Shown here in pieces: positions 1 through 8,535 of a DNA stretch of 64,000 bases. The position numbers were made by a program, and so were the translations under genes. The stretch's first letter is position 1; each line of letters starts with the position of its first letter. Under the pieces are notes generated by a model. It was given only the letters and a program-made list of their open reading frames with translations, searched no databases and had not been told where the DNA came from. Source of the stretch: Streptomyces sp. AC1-42W (GTDB lineage: Bacteria; Actinomycetota; Actinomycetes; Streptomycetales; Streptomycetaceae); the NCBI RefSeq assembly GCF_003248355.1, contig NZ_QKWY01000002.1:1116001-1180000 (forward strand), read 5' to 3'.

Positions 1-213
1 GGTGTGCATGTCCAGGCAGAACGCGCAGTGGTTGAGCTGCGAGGAGCGGATCTTCACCAGCTCGGCGATCACCGGGTCGACGCCCCGGCGGGAGGCGGCC
101 TCAAGGCGGGCCATCGCCTTGTAGACCTCGGGGGCGTGCTCCGACCAGACCATGCGGGGGGTGTGCTCGGCGCAGTACTCGGACGTGGTGGTGCTGTTCT
201 CGTTCGTCGTCAT
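1..213 (-). CDS. AhpD-like / carboxymuconolactone decarboxylase family protein, N-terminal part (runs off the left edge)
   Basis: The 71 visible codons begin at an ATG read leftward from 213, and the 3' part lies outside the window. The protein ends, as far as visible, in a CAFCLDMH motif. This is the CxxC-x3-H redox centre of AhpD-like alkylhydroperoxidases and carboxymuconolactone decarboxylase-fold proteins, preceded by the usual helix (IAELVKIRSSQLNHC). Family members reduce peroxides or related substrates through the vicinal cysteines. The start is only 46 bp from the divergent MocR regulator, a pairing often seen in Streptomyces, so the MocR protein probably controls this gene. The exact substrate cannot be inferred. 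Confidence 0.85.
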   Translation of the reverse strand, partial: MTTNENSTTTSEYCAEHTPRMVWSEHAPEVYKAMARLEAASRRGVDPVIAELVKIRSSQLNHCAFCLDMHT

Positions 214-259
214 GCCCTCGAGCCTATGAGGCAATGGCGCAGCTGTATGGTCCATTTCC

Positions 260-1663
260 ATGACAGAAGCCCGGGCCACTTTCGGTGCCGACCTGCACAT
301 CGACCCGACCGGCTCCACCGGGCTGCGGGCCGGCCTCATGCATGCCCTGCGCGAGGCCGTGCGTACCGGCCGGCTGGCCCCCGGCACCCGGCTGCCGTCG
401 TCCCGCACCCTCGCGGCCGACCTCGGCATCGCCCGCAACACCGTCGCCGACGCCTACGCGGAACTGGTCGCCGAGGGCTGGCTCACCGCCCGGCAGGGCT
501 CCGGGACCAGGGTGGCGCGGCGCGCCGAACCGCGGCTGCCGGAGTCCAGGGCGCCGCGCTCCCGGCCGCCGCGCACCGCGCCCGCGTACAGCCTGATGCC
601 GGGCACCCCGGACCTGGCGACCTTCCCGCGCGCCGAATGGCTCAAGGCCGCCCGCCGCGCCCTGTCCGACGCCCCGCACGACGCCTTCGGCTACGGCGAC
701 CCGCGCGGCCGCGTCGAGCTGCGCACCGTCCTGGCCGAGTACCTGGCGCGGGCGCGCGGGGTGTACGCCGCCCCGGACCGGATCATCGTCTGCGCCGGGT
801 TCGTGCACGGACTGATGCTGCTCGGCAAGGTGCTGCGGGGTCGCCGGGTGCGGGAGGTGGCCGTCGAGTCGTACGGGCTGGAGATCCACACCCGGCTGCT
901 CACCGAGGCCGGGCTGCGCATCCCGTGCCTGCCGCTGGACCACCTCGGCAGCCGCACCGGTGAACTGCACACCCTGCGCAACGCGGGCGCGGTCCTGCTC
1001 ACCCCCGCGCACCAGTTCCCGACCGGCGTACCGCTGCACCCGGACCGGCGGGCGGCGGCGATCGACTGGGCGCGCTCCACCGGCGGGCTGATCCTGGAGG
1101 ACGACTACGACGGCGAGTTCCGCTACGACCGCCAGCCGGTCGGCGCCCTGCAGGGCCTGGACCCGGAGCGCGTCGTGTACCTGGGCACGTCCAGCAAGTC
1201 CCTGGCGCCGGGGCTGCGGCTCGGCTGGATGGTGGTGCCGCGCGCGCTGGCCGCCGAGGTCGCCGAGGCCAAGGGGGCGAGCGACTGGGCGCCCAGCGCG
1301 CTGGACCAGCTGACGCTCGCGGAGTTCATGGCGTCGGGCGCGTACGACCGGCATGTGCGCTCCATGCGGCTGCGCTACCGCAACCGCCGTGACCAGCTCG
1401 TGGCGGCGCTGGCCGAACGGGCGCCGGGGATCAGGGTCAGCGGCATCGCCGCCGGGCTGCACGCCGTCCTCGAACTGCCGGAGGGCACCGAGGCCGAGGT
1501 GATCCGGGCGGCGGCCTGGCAGGGCCTCGCGGTCGAGGGCCTGTCCTGGTTCCGCCACCCGGACGCCGGACTGCGGCGCGAGGCGCTGGTCATCGGCTAC
1601 GGCACCCCGACCGACAGCGCCTGGAAGGGCACGCTGGAGGCGCTGCTGCGGGTGCTGACCTGA
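260..1663 (+). CDS. MocR/PdxR-type GntR regulator with aminotransferase-like domain
   Basis: 467 aa. Residues about 20-90 form a GntR winged helix-turn-helix (RLPSSRTLAADLGIARNTV, then the wing GSGTRVA). Residues about 110-460 form a fold-type I PLP-dependent aminotransferase domain. The predicted PLP lysine is K313 in TSSKSLAPGLRLGW, and the conserved DDYDGEFRY stretch lies before it. Proteins of this architecture usually sense PLP or an amine and regulate a divergent neighbour, here the AhpD-like gene 46 bp away. The ATG at 260 gives the full HTH. Direct enzymatic activity is possible but less likely than regulation. Confidence 0.9.
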   Translation: MTEARATFGADLHIDPTGSTGLRAGLMHALREAVRTGRLAPGTRLPSSRTLAADLGIARNTVADAYAELVAEGWLTARQGSGTRVARRAEPRLPESRAPRSRPPRTAPAYSLMPGTPDLATFPRAEWLKAARRALSDAPHDAFGYGDPRGRVELRTVLAEYLARARGVYAAPDRIIVCAGFVHGLMLLGKVLRGRRVREVAVESYGLEIHTRLLTEAGLRIPCLPLDHLGSRTGELHTLRNAGAVLLTPAHQFPTGVPLHPDRRAAAIDWARSTGGLILEDDYDGEFRYDRQPVGALQGLDPERVVYLGTSSKSLAPGLRLGWMVVPRALAAEVAEAKGASDWAPSALDQLTLAEFMASGAYDRHVRSMRLRYRNRRDQLVAALAERAPGIRVSGIAAGLHAVLELPEGTEAEVIRAAAWQGLAVEGLSWFRHPDAGLRREALVIGYGTPTDSAWKGTLEALLRVLT

Positions 1664-1697
1664 TGAGCCGCCGCCGCGGGTGCCGGCCCGGCGGGGG

Positions 1698-2903
1698 TCA
1701 GCCGCCCAGGACCTCGCGCAGCCGGTCCAGGCCCCAGTCCAGGTCGTCCTTGCTGATCACCAGCGGCGGGGCGATCCGGATCGTGGAACCGTGGGTGTCC
1801 TTCACCAGCACCCGGCGCTCCAGCAGCCGTTCGGAGATCTCCCGGCCCGTGCCCAGGGCCGGTTCGATGTCCACACCCGCCCACAGCCCGCGCCCGCGTA
1901 CCTCGCGCACCGCGCCCTGGCCGACCAGCAGCCCCAGCTCGTGGTGGAGGTGGTCGCCCAGCTCGGCGGCGCGCTGCTGGTACTCGCCGGTGTTCAGCAT
2001 CGCGATGACCTCCAGCGCCACCGCGCAGGCGAGCGGGTTCCCGCCGAACGTCGAGCCGTGCTCACCGGGCCGGAACACACCGAGCACCGCCGCCGAGGAC
2101 ACCACGGCCGACACCGGCACCACACCGCCGCCGAGTGCCTTGCCCAGCAGATACACGTCCGGGACGACGCCCTCGTGCTCGCAGGCGAAGGTCTTCCCCG
2201 TCCGGCCCAGACCGGACTGGATCTCGTCCGCGACGAACAGCACGTTCCGCTCGCGGGTCAGCTCCCGGACCCCGGCGAGATAGCCCGGCGGCGGCACCAG
2301 CACGCCCGCCTCGCCCTGGATCGGCTCGATGAGCACCGCCACGGTGTTCTCGGTCATGGCGTCGCGCATCGCGGTGAGGTCCCCGTACGGCACGATCTCG
2401 AAACCGGGGGTGTACGGGCCGAAGTCGGCGCGGGCCTCCTGGTCCGTGGAGAAGCTGACGATCGTCGTCGTCCGGCCGTGGAAGTTGTCGGCGGCGACGA
2501 TGATCTTCGCCATGCCGTCCGGGACGCCCTTGACCTGGTAGCCCCACTTGCGGGCGGTCTTCACGGCCGTCTCCACGGCCTCCGCCCCGGTGTTCATCGG
2601 CAGCACCATCTCCATGCCGCACAGCTCCGCCAGACGCGTGCAGAAGTCGGCGAACCGGTCGTGGTGGAAGGCCCGAGAGGTGAGCGTCACACGCTCCAGC
2701 TGCGCCCGCGCCGCGTCGATCAGACGGCGGTTGTTGTGGCCGAAGTTGAGCGCCGAGTAGCCGGCCAGCATGTCCAGATGGCGCCGGCCCTCGACATCGG
2801 TCATCCAGGCGCCGTCGGCCGTGGCGACGACGACGGGCAGCGGGTGGTAGTTGTGCGCGCTGTGCGCCTCGGCGGAGGCGATGGCGTTGTCCGTGGTCGA
2901 CAC
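1698..2903 (-). CDS. rocD: ornithine--oxo-acid aminotransferase
   Basis: 401 aa class-III PLP aminotransferase. It converts L-ornithine and 2-oxoglutarate to glutamate semialdehyde and glutamate in arginine/proline catabolism. Visible signatures are NTGAEAVETAVKTARKW, DNFHGRTT, the ADEIQSGLGRTG segment and the Schiff-base lysine in LLGKALGGG. Length and motif order match bacterial RocD throughout. The frame stays open upstream to 2987, but I chose GTG 2903 (VSTTDNAIASAEAHS) because GGAGA sits about 6 nt before it and the upstream residues are unlike the family. It faces away from the WXG-like locus, with a 234-bp gap between their starts. Confidence 0.93.
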   Translation of the reverse strand: MSTTDNAIASAEAHSAHNYHPLPVVVATADGAWMTDVEGRRHLDMLAGYSALNFGHNNRRLIDAARAQLERVTLTSRAFHHDRFADFCTRLAELCGMEMVLPMNTGAEAVETAVKTARKWGYQVKGVPDGMAKIIVAADNFHGRTTTIVSFSTDQEARADFGPYTPGFEIVPYGDLTAMRDAMTENTVAVLIEPIQGEAGVLVPPPGYLAGVRELTRERNVLFVADEIQSGLGRTGKTFACEHEGVVPDVYLLGKALGGGVVPVSAVVSSAAVLGVFRPGEHGSTFGGNPLACAVALEVIAMLNTGEYQQRAAELGDHLHHELGLLVGQGAVREVRGRGLWAGVDIEPALGTGREISERLLERRVLVKDTHGSTIRIAPPLVISKDDLDWGLDRLREVLGG

Positions 2904-3086
2904 GGGATCTCCGTTCGTCGTGCGGTGGGAGCAGAGGTTGGCCCCACTTTGTATCGTCGGTCGGTTCTCCCGCGGGGAAACCTTCACTTCGCGGCGTGCC
3001 CGCGTTTTCCGCTGCGGGGCGTGGGCCGGTGCCCGGGCCTCCCGTAGTCCGAGACCGAAAGACCTCTTGTACCTACGGGCTGCGCG

Positions 3087-3108
3087 GGTAGCGTTACTTC
3101 ACGCTACC
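3087..3108. promoter_or_regulatory. perfect 8-bp inverted repeat in front of the WXG-like locus
   Basis: GGTAGCGT (3087-3094), loop TACTTC, ACGCTACC (3101-3108). It lies 29 nt before the start at 3138 and about 180 nt before rocD on the other strand. It could be an operator or a 5'-leader hairpin. No known Streptomyces box was recognised in it. Confidence 0.5.
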
Positions 3109-3137
3109 GATGGGGATGCGGATGCAAAGGGGGATAC

Positions 3138-3566
3138 ATGTCGTTCAGGGAGGACGGGGCGCGGCTCAAGGCGGATGCCGTGCCTCGCGAGGAGGTGGCT
3201 CCGATGCGGCTTGCCTCTGCCGAGCCCGGACCCCTCACCGCTTGGAGCACGACGGGAACGGATTTAGGGCTGGCGGACGGGCCGATACGGACCAAGGCAT
3301 CCGGAATTCGTGCTGCGAGCTCCGAAGCCAATGAGAAGTCGAAGCTCGACGACGCGGAAGCGGTGGGGAAGCTGCACTCCGGCTGGTTCGCCGGCGCCGC
3401 GAGCAACGACTGCGTGGCCGCCTGGCAGAGGCATCTGCACGGACTCGGCGAGCTTGTCGAGGACGCTGCCGCTGCCTTGACCAAGGCGATGGACAGCCAG
3501 ATCGGCGAGGACGTATCCCTTGCCCAGCGGCTCAGGGCCCAGGCCGACTGGCTGGAGGATGCCTGA
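3138..3566 (+). CDS. WXG100/ESX-like helical small protein
   Basis: 142 aa. The first ~65 residues are low-complexity and probably disordered. The rest is predicted helical, with a central W (SGWFAGAASNDCVAAW) and a second helix rich in E/D/A (ELVEDAAAALTKAM). This pattern resembles WXG100-superfamily helper proteins that travel with ESX-type substrates, but no full WxG consensus is present. The ATG at 3138 is preceded by AAAGGGGGA. Its stop overlaps the start of the next gene by one base (TGATG), so the two are almost surely co-translated. Function is not established. Confidence 0.6.
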   Translation: MSFREDGARLKADAVPREEVAPMRLASAEPGPLTAWSTTGTDLGLADGPIRTKASGIRAASSEANEKSKLDDAEAVGKLHSGWFAGAASNDCVAAWQRHLHGLGELVEDAAAALTKAMDSQIGEDVSLAQRLRAQADWLEDA

Positions 3567-4924
3567 TGGTTTCCGTGAGCGAACTGAGCAGCGCCCGACC
3601 CGGTAAGTGGCGAGATGCCGCCGACGACGCGATCGCCGCCGCGAAGCAGTGCGAAGGCATCAGTTCCTACGCCCGGGACGAAGTCGCTTCCACTCTCGGG
3701 CAGTGCTGGGTGGGGGACACCGGGCGCGCGGCACGCGGCCGTTTCGTGAAGCACGCCGACGACTACGAGGCGGCGTCCATGGCGCTGCGCGCCATGGCAA
3801 GGGCCTACGACGGCCTTGCCGACGACATCACCGACGCACAACGGGACCTGACCGGCGCCCTCGACTACGCCCGCACCCATGAGCTGAAGGTCGACGACAG
3901 CGGGCGGGTGCAACTGACCAGGACCGTGGCCGTACCGCCAGGCAGCACGGAGCACCTGGAACCACTGCGGTACGCCCAGGGCATCATCGACGACGCCCTG
4001 GCGAAGGCGAGCCGTGCCGATGTCGATGCGGCGCGGGCCCTGCGGACCGTCGAAGGGCTCACGGACATCGCCGACCCCGAGCTCGTCAAGGAGGCGCTCG
4101 ACGGTGACAGCCCGTTGAGCATCGCGCTGCGTCTGGCCGGTGGAACGGACGGACTGCACCCGGTCAACGTGTCACCCGCCCAGTTGGCCGCGGTGGACAG
4201 AGCCGCCCGCGAGACGGGCATGAGCAGAAAACTGCTGCTCGCCATCCTCTGGCAGGAGCAGCAGTGGTACCAGAACCACGACCCCGGCCTGCGAGGGCCG
4301 CTCAGCTCGTTCGGCCGGTTCTTCGACTGGTCCCTTCAGCAGACCGTCAAGCCGGACAAGTCGCTCGGCATCACGCACATGAAGCTGGAGACCGCGAGGG
4401 CCGTCATCGCGGACAATCGGGGAGCGTTCACGCTCTCGGACGACACATATCTCGGGGACCTCGACGACTCCCAGCTCACCAAGTACATCGAGGAGAATCC
4501 CGATGAGGACGTCCGGCTGAGCGCCTATTACCTCATGGGGCTGCGGGACCAGCCCTACGGCGCTCGGACCGACAAGCAGCTGTTCACGCTCTATGCCGCG
4601 GACACCCCGGACGTCCGGGAGCGGAACGAGCAGTACGGTGACGAGTCCGGAGCGCGAGGGGGCGACATCAAGGTCCGGGGGGAGAACTGGGACAGGCTCG
4701 AGCCCCACCTCGACGATGCGATGGCCTGGGAGGCGCTGAGCGACGAAGAGCGTGCCAGGGCGATCCGGCAACTGGAGTCGGACACACCCGCCGGACACCA
4801 TGTTTCCATCGAGCCGGTCTACGCGGCGGGCGCTCCCACGACAGGGACCGGCAGCGGTGACCCGGAACCGGGGACGCCGTCACCCGCACCCGGACCGGCG
4901 CCCACACCCCCTGGGAGCGACTGA
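3566..4924 (+). CDS. WXG-like N-terminus with lysozyme-like C-terminal domain
   Basis: 452 aa. Residues 1-110 are two long helices with a W-x-G-like turn (GQCWVGDTGRAARGRF), as in ESX/LXG-type substrates. Residues about 205-345 look lysozyme-like: AILWQEQQWYQN supplies a candidate catalytic Glu, and LGITHMKLETARAV resembles the GI.Q...TA segment of transglycosylases. The last 35 residues are a Pro/Gly/Thr tail. There is no signal peptide, which fits export by a type VII-like route or action as a secreted wall enzyme. It is translationally coupled to the upstream WXG-like gene and followed after 4 nt by the lipoprotein genes. Peptidoglycan cleavage is inferred from motifs only. Confidence 0.55.
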   Translation: MVSVSELSSARPGKWRDAADDAIAAAKQCEGISSYARDEVASTLGQCWVGDTGRAARGRFVKHADDYEAASMALRAMARAYDGLADDITDAQRDLTGALDYARTHELKVDDSGRVQLTRTVAVPPGSTEHLEPLRYAQGIIDDALAKASRADVDAARALRTVEGLTDIADPELVKEALDGDSPLSIALRLAGGTDGLHPVNVSPAQLAAVDRAARETGMSRKLLLAILWQEQQWYQNHDPGLRGPLSSFGRFFDWSLQQTVKPDKSLGITHMKLETARAVIADNRGAFTLSDDTYLGDLDDSQLTKYIEENPDEDVRLSAYYLMGLRDQPYGARTDKQLFTLYAADTPDVRERNEQYGDESGARGGDIKVRGENWDRLEPHLDDAMAWEALSDEERARAIRQLESDTPAGHHVSIEPVYAAGAPTTGTGSGDPEPGTPSPAPGPAPTPPGSD

Positions 4925-4928
4925 GTAC

Positions 4929-5411
4929 ATGAAGAAGGCGAGCTTCATCTCCGTGGCCCTCGTCCTTGCCACCACCCTCACTTCATGCGGGTTGGTGAAT
5001 ACGGACAGTAGGCGCTCTCCCGTTCCGATGCCCAGCAATGTTCCCACCGGGCCGGTGTTCGCCACCGCGGTCGACGTGATAGAGGCGATGGGGGAGGGCG
5101 GGCTCGAGTGCAGGCTTCTCCGTCGCGTGCGGAGCAGCTTCGGCTCGAGAGCCGACTGCGTCGCTGAAATCATGGGCACGGAGGTGGAGAACGTGATCCA
5201 CGTACTCGACCCCGTGCGGTTCAGCCGTGATGACATCGGCGATTCCATTGCCGCAGGGCGCGAGGTGTTCAGACATACGATTGTGGCTGCGGGCAACTGG
5301 TATATCTGGGTCACGTACGCCATGTTCGCCCCGCAGGTCGCCAAGGCCCTCCACGGTGTCGTCCTGCCCCCCACGGAACTGGGACAGCCGACGCCTCCCG
5401 GAGCCGGGTGA
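4929..5411 (+). CDS. small lipoprotein, copy 1 of a tandem pair
   Basis: 160 aa. MKK start, hydrophobic h-region and the lipobox LTSC give a lipid-anchored extracytoplasmic protein. The mature part contains VPTGPVFATAVDVIEAM and CRLLRRVRSSFGSRADC, whose two cysteines could form a disulphide. It lies 4 nt after the lysozyme-like gene and about 70% of its residues are shared with the next gene, so the pair arose by tandem duplication. The family was not recognised. A natural guess is a lipoprotein partner or immunity factor for the upstream lysozyme-like protein, but no sequence feature proves this. Confidence 0.75.
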   Translation: MKKASFISVALVLATTLTSCGLVNTDSRRSPVPMPSNVPTGPVFATAVDVIEAMGEGGLECRLLRRVRSSFGSRADCVAEIMGTEVENVIHVLDPVRFSRDDIGDSIAAGREVFRHTIVAAGNWYIWVTYAMFAPQVAKALHGVVLPPTELGQPTPPGAG

Positions 5412-5415
5412 GCAG

Positions 5416-5883
5416 ATGAAGAAGACGAGCCTTGTTCTCGCGGCCCTCGTCCTCGCCGCCGGCCTCACTGCCTGTGGGCCGTCGGAGACGAACAGTTCCC
5501 GTCCCCGCGTTCCGATGCCCAGCAGTGTTCCCACCGGGCCGGTGTTCGCTACGGCGGACGATGTGATGGAGGCGATGGGGGAGGGTGGGCTCGAGTGCAG
5601 GCTTCTCCGTCGTGCGCGGGCCAACTTCGGCTCGGGGCTCGACTGCGTCGCCGAAATCATGGGCACGGAGGTGGAGAACGAGATCCACGTACTCGACCCT
5701 GCCAGATTCAGCCGTGACGACATCGGAAACTCCATCGCCGGCAGGCGCGAGGTGTACGGACACACCATCGTGGCTGCGGGCAACTGGTACGTCTGGGTCA
5801 GGTACGCCATGTTCGCCCCGCAGGTCGCCAAGGCCCTCCATGGTGTCGTCCTGCCCCCCACGGACCGGGGGCGGCGGACCTGA
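5416..5883 (+). CDS. small lipoprotein, copy 2 of a tandem pair
   Basis: 155 aa, starting 4 nt after the stop of copy 1. Signal peptide with lipobox LTAC. The mature domain follows copy 1 nearly residue for residue: VPTGPVFATADDVMEAM, GGLECRLLRR, CVAEIMGTEVENEIHVLDP and MFAPQVAKALHGVVLPPT. Divergence is concentrated in the signal peptide, the segment just after it and the C-terminus. This suggests a conserved ligand- or partner-binding core. It is the last gene of the four-gene unit starting at 3138; trpS follows with its own upstream space of about 100 nt. Confidence 0.75.
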   Translation: MKKTSLVLAALVLAAGLTACGPSETNSSRPRVPMPSSVPTGPVFATADDVMEAMGEGGLECRLLRRARANFGSGLDCVAEIMGTEVENEIHVLDPARFSRDDIGNSIAGRREVYGHTIVAAGNWYVWVRYAMFAPQVAKALHGVVLPPTDRGRRT

Positions 5884-5985
5884 GAACCGCGGACCGCGCC
5901 ATGTCCCCGAGCCCCCGCACGGCTTCCTCGGGTCTTTCCTCCACCGGTTGCCCGAGAAGGGCCCGGCACCTGAGACAATGAGCCC

Positions 5986-6999
5986 ATGGCCTCTGAACGT
6001 CCCCGTGTGCTCTCCGGAATCCAGCCCACCTCCGGCTCGTTCCACCTCGGCAACTATCTCGGCGCGGTCCGCCAGTGGGTGGCGCTGCAGGAGTCCCACG
6101 ACGCCTTCTACATGGTGGTCGACCTGCACGCCATCACCGTCGCCCAGGACCCGGCGCAGCTGCGTGCCAACACCCGGCTCGCCGTCGCCCAGCTGCTCGC
6201 TGCCGGGCTCGACCCCGAGCGCTGCACGCTGTTCGTCCAGAGCCATGTCCCGGAGCACGCGCAGCTCGGCTGGGTGATGAACTGCCTGGCCGGGTTCGGC
6301 GAGGCCTCCCGGATGACGCAGTTCAAGGACAAGTCCGCCCGGCACGGCGCCGACCGCACCACGGTCGGCCTGTTCACGTACCCGATGCTGATGGTCGCCG
6401 ACATCCTGCTCTACCAGGCCGACGAGGTCCCGGTGGGCGAGGACCAGCGCCAGCACCTGGAGCTGACCCGCAACCTCGCGGAGCGGTTCAACACCACCTA
6501 CGGCGACACGTTCACCGTCCCGGACCCGTACATCCTCAAGGAGACGGCGAAGATCTACGACCTCCAGGACCCGTCGTCCAAGATGAGCAAGTCGACGGCG
6601 AACCCGAAGGGCCTGATCAACCTCCTGGACGACCCGAAGGCCACCGCCAAGAAGGTGAAGAGCGCCGTCACCGACACGGACACGGTGATCCGCTTCGACC
6701 GCGCCGAGAAGCCGGGCATCAGCAACCTGCTGAGCATCTACTCCACGCTCACCGGTGCGCCGGTGCCGGAGCTGGAGCAGAAGTACGAGGGCAAGGGCTA
6801 CGGTGCGCTGAAGACGGACCTCGCCGAGGTGATGGTCGACTTCGTCACACCCTTCCGCACCCGCGCCCAGGAGTACCTGGACGACACCGAGACGATGGAC
6901 GCCATCCTGGCCGAGGGCGCCGAGAAGGCGCGGGCCGTGGCCGCCGAGACCCTGGCGCTGGCCTACGACCGGATGGGCCTTGTGCCCGCGAAGCACTGA
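5986..6999 (+). CDS. trpS: tryptophanyl-tRNA synthetase
   Basis: 337 aa class-I aminoacyl-tRNA synthetase charging tRNA-Trp in the cytoplasm. The HIGH-type motif is at residues 17-23 (GSFHLGN) and KMSKS at 199-203 (SSKMSKS). ADILLYQADEVPVGEDQRQH is the family's tryptophan/ATP-site segment. Length is normal for bacterial TrpRS and ATG 5986 begins the usual N-terminus (RPRVLSGIQPTSG). Streptomyces may carry a second, indolmycin-tolerant TrpRS; the sequence looks like the housekeeping form, but that assignment needs alignment. Confidence 0.96.
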   Translation: MASERPRVLSGIQPTSGSFHLGNYLGAVRQWVALQESHDAFYMVVDLHAITVAQDPAQLRANTRLAVAQLLAAGLDPERCTLFVQSHVPEHAQLGWVMNCLAGFGEASRMTQFKDKSARHGADRTTVGLFTYPMLMVADILLYQADEVPVGEDQRQHLELTRNLAERFNTTYGDTFTVPDPYILKETAKIYDLQDPSSKMSKSTANPKGLINLLDDPKATAKKVKSAVTDTDTVIRFDRAEKPGISNLLSIYSTLTGAPVPELEQKYEGKGYGALKTDLAEVMVDFVTPFRTRAQEYLDDTETMDAILAEGAEKARAVAAETLALAYDRMGLVPAKH

Positions 7000-7105
7000 G
7001 TCCAAGGACCCTGGCGGCGAGGCGGGCGCAGGCGGCACACTTGCGGCGTGAAGCCTGCGGCCGTCCGTGGCTGAAACAGACCATCGAGGAGTGAAGGAGA
7101 ACGAC

Positions 7106-7696
7106 GTGGGGACCGTAACGCTCGGCGTTTCGATCGCGGTCCCGGAGCCCTACGGCAGCCTGCTCCAGGAGCGGCGCGCGAGCTTCGGGGACCCTGCCGC
7201 ACACGGCATTCCCACCCACGTCACCCTCTTGCCGCCGACCGCGGCCGAGGCGGCCGAGCTGCCCGCCGTCGAGGCACATCTGGCATCGGTCGCGACCGGC
7301 GGCCGCCCCTTCCCGATGCGGCTGTCCGGCACGGGCACCTTCCGGCCGCTCTCCCCGGTCGTCTTCGTCCAGGTCGTCGAGGGCGCGTCCGCCTGCGCCT
7401 GGCTCCAGAAGCGGGTCCGGGACGCCTCCGGGCCCCTGGTGCGCGAGCTGCAGTTCCCGTACCACCCGCACGTCACGGTCGCCCACGACATCCCCGAGGA
7501 GGCGATGGACCGGGCCTACGCGGAGCTCGCCGACTACGAGGCGTCCTGGATCTGCGGCTCCTTCGCGCTGTACGAACAGGGCGCGGACCGCGTCTGGCGC
7601 AAGATCAACGAGTTCCCGTTCGGGGCGGGCGGCATCAACCCGGCCGTCCCCGCCCAGAGCGGCAGCTCCCTGGACGCCCCCTCCCTCCACCCGTAG
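7106..7696 (+). CDS. 2'-5' RNA ligase-like 2H phosphoesterase
   Basis: 196 aa. Two HxT motifs define the 2H phosphoesterase fold: HVT at residues 38-40 (THVTLLPP) and HVT at 122-124 (HPHVTVAHD). Proteins of this superfamily act on 2',3'-cyclic or 2'-5'-linked nucleotides; the biological substrate here is unknown. The frame is open further upstream, but GTG 7106 is preferred because GAAGGAG ends 6 nt before it. The gene follows trpS with a ~100-nt gap and converges on the DprE2-like gene. Confidence 0.85.
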   Translation: MGTVTLGVSIAVPEPYGSLLQERRASFGDPAAHGIPTHVTLLPPTAAEAAELPAVEAHLASVATGGRPFPMRLSGTGTFRPLSPVVFVQVVEGASACAWLQKRVRDASGPLVRELQFPYHPHVTVAHDIPEEAMDRAYAELADYEASWICGSFALYEQGADRVWRKINEFPFGAGGINPAVPAQSGSSLDAPSLHP

Positions 7697-7715
7697 GCGG
7701 GGGCGGCGGCCCCGC

Positions 7716-8504
7716 TCAGACCGGCAGGCGCCGGAACAGCGGGCGCGGCAGATGGCGCAGCGCCGACATCACCGCGCGCAGCGCCCCCGGCACCCACACC
7801 GTCTCCGAGCGCCGCCGCAGCCCCGTCACGATCGCGTCGGCCACCGCGCCCGGCGTCGTCACCAGCGGTGTCCGGGTGAACGGGACCGCCGCCAGCGGAC
7901 CGCCCGCGCTCCGTACCGCCGCCGCGTCCGGCACCACCGGGCCGGGGCGCACCACCATCACATGCACCCCCGTGCCGTGCAGCGCGTCGCCCAGGCCCTG
8001 CGTGAACACGTCCAGGCCCGCCTTGCTCGACCCGTAGATGAAGTCCGCGCGGCGGGCCCGCTCACCGGCCACCGAGGACAGCACCACCAGCGAGCCGTGC
8101 CCCTGCGCCTGGAGCGCCCCGGCGCACACCAGACCGGCCGAGACCGCGCCCGTGTAGTTCGTCTGCGCCACCCGGACCGCGGCCGGCGGCTCCTCCTCGT
8201 CCCGCTCCTGGTCGCCCGGGATGCCGAAGGCGAGCAGCACCATGTCGATGTCGCCCTCGGCGAAGACCTTCCCCAGGACCGTCTCGTGGGACTCGGTGTC
8301 CAGCGCGTCGAACGCCACGGTCTGTACGTACGCCCCCCGGTGGCGCAGGTCCTCCGCCGCGGCCTCCAGGGCGGGCGACGGCCGGCCGGCCAGCCAGACC
8401 GTGCGGGTGCGGTGGGCGATCAGACGGCGTGCCGTGGCGAGCCCGATCTCCGACGTGCCGCCGAGGACGAGCAGGGACTGCGGGGCACCGAAGGCATCCT
8501 TCAC
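7716..8504 (-). CDS. SDR oxidoreductase, DprE2-like (decaprenylphosphoryl-2-ketoribose reductase family)
   Basis: 262 aa short-chain dehydrogenase. The nucleotide-binding motif GGTSEIG is at residues 15-21 and the catalytic Y157-x3-K161 lies in IYGSSKAGLD. The C-terminal third (about 225-262) carries a basic amphipathic stretch, as in mycobacterial DprE2. It lies directly downstream of a DprE1-like gene on the same strand, 31 nt away. In mycobacteria this two-enzyme pair epimerises polyprenylphosphoryl-ribose to arabinose. Whether this actinomycete makes the same arabinose donor is inference from the pair. Confidence 0.8.
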   Translation of the reverse strand: MKDAFGAPQSLLVLGGTSEIGLATARRLIAHRTRTVWLAGRPSPALEAAAEDLRHRGAYVQTVAFDALDTESHETVLGKVFAEGDIDMVLLAFGIPGDQERDEEEPPAAVRVAQTNYTGAVSAGLVCAGALQAQGHGSLVVLSSVAGERARRADFIYGSSKAGLDVFTQGLGDALHGTGVHVMVVRPGPVVPDAAAVRSAGGPLAAVPFTRTPLVTTPGAVADAIVTGLRRRSETVWVPGALRAVMSALRHLPRPLFRRLPV

Positions 8505-8535
8505 GGGAACGCTCCTTGCAGAGGGGAAGAGGGAT

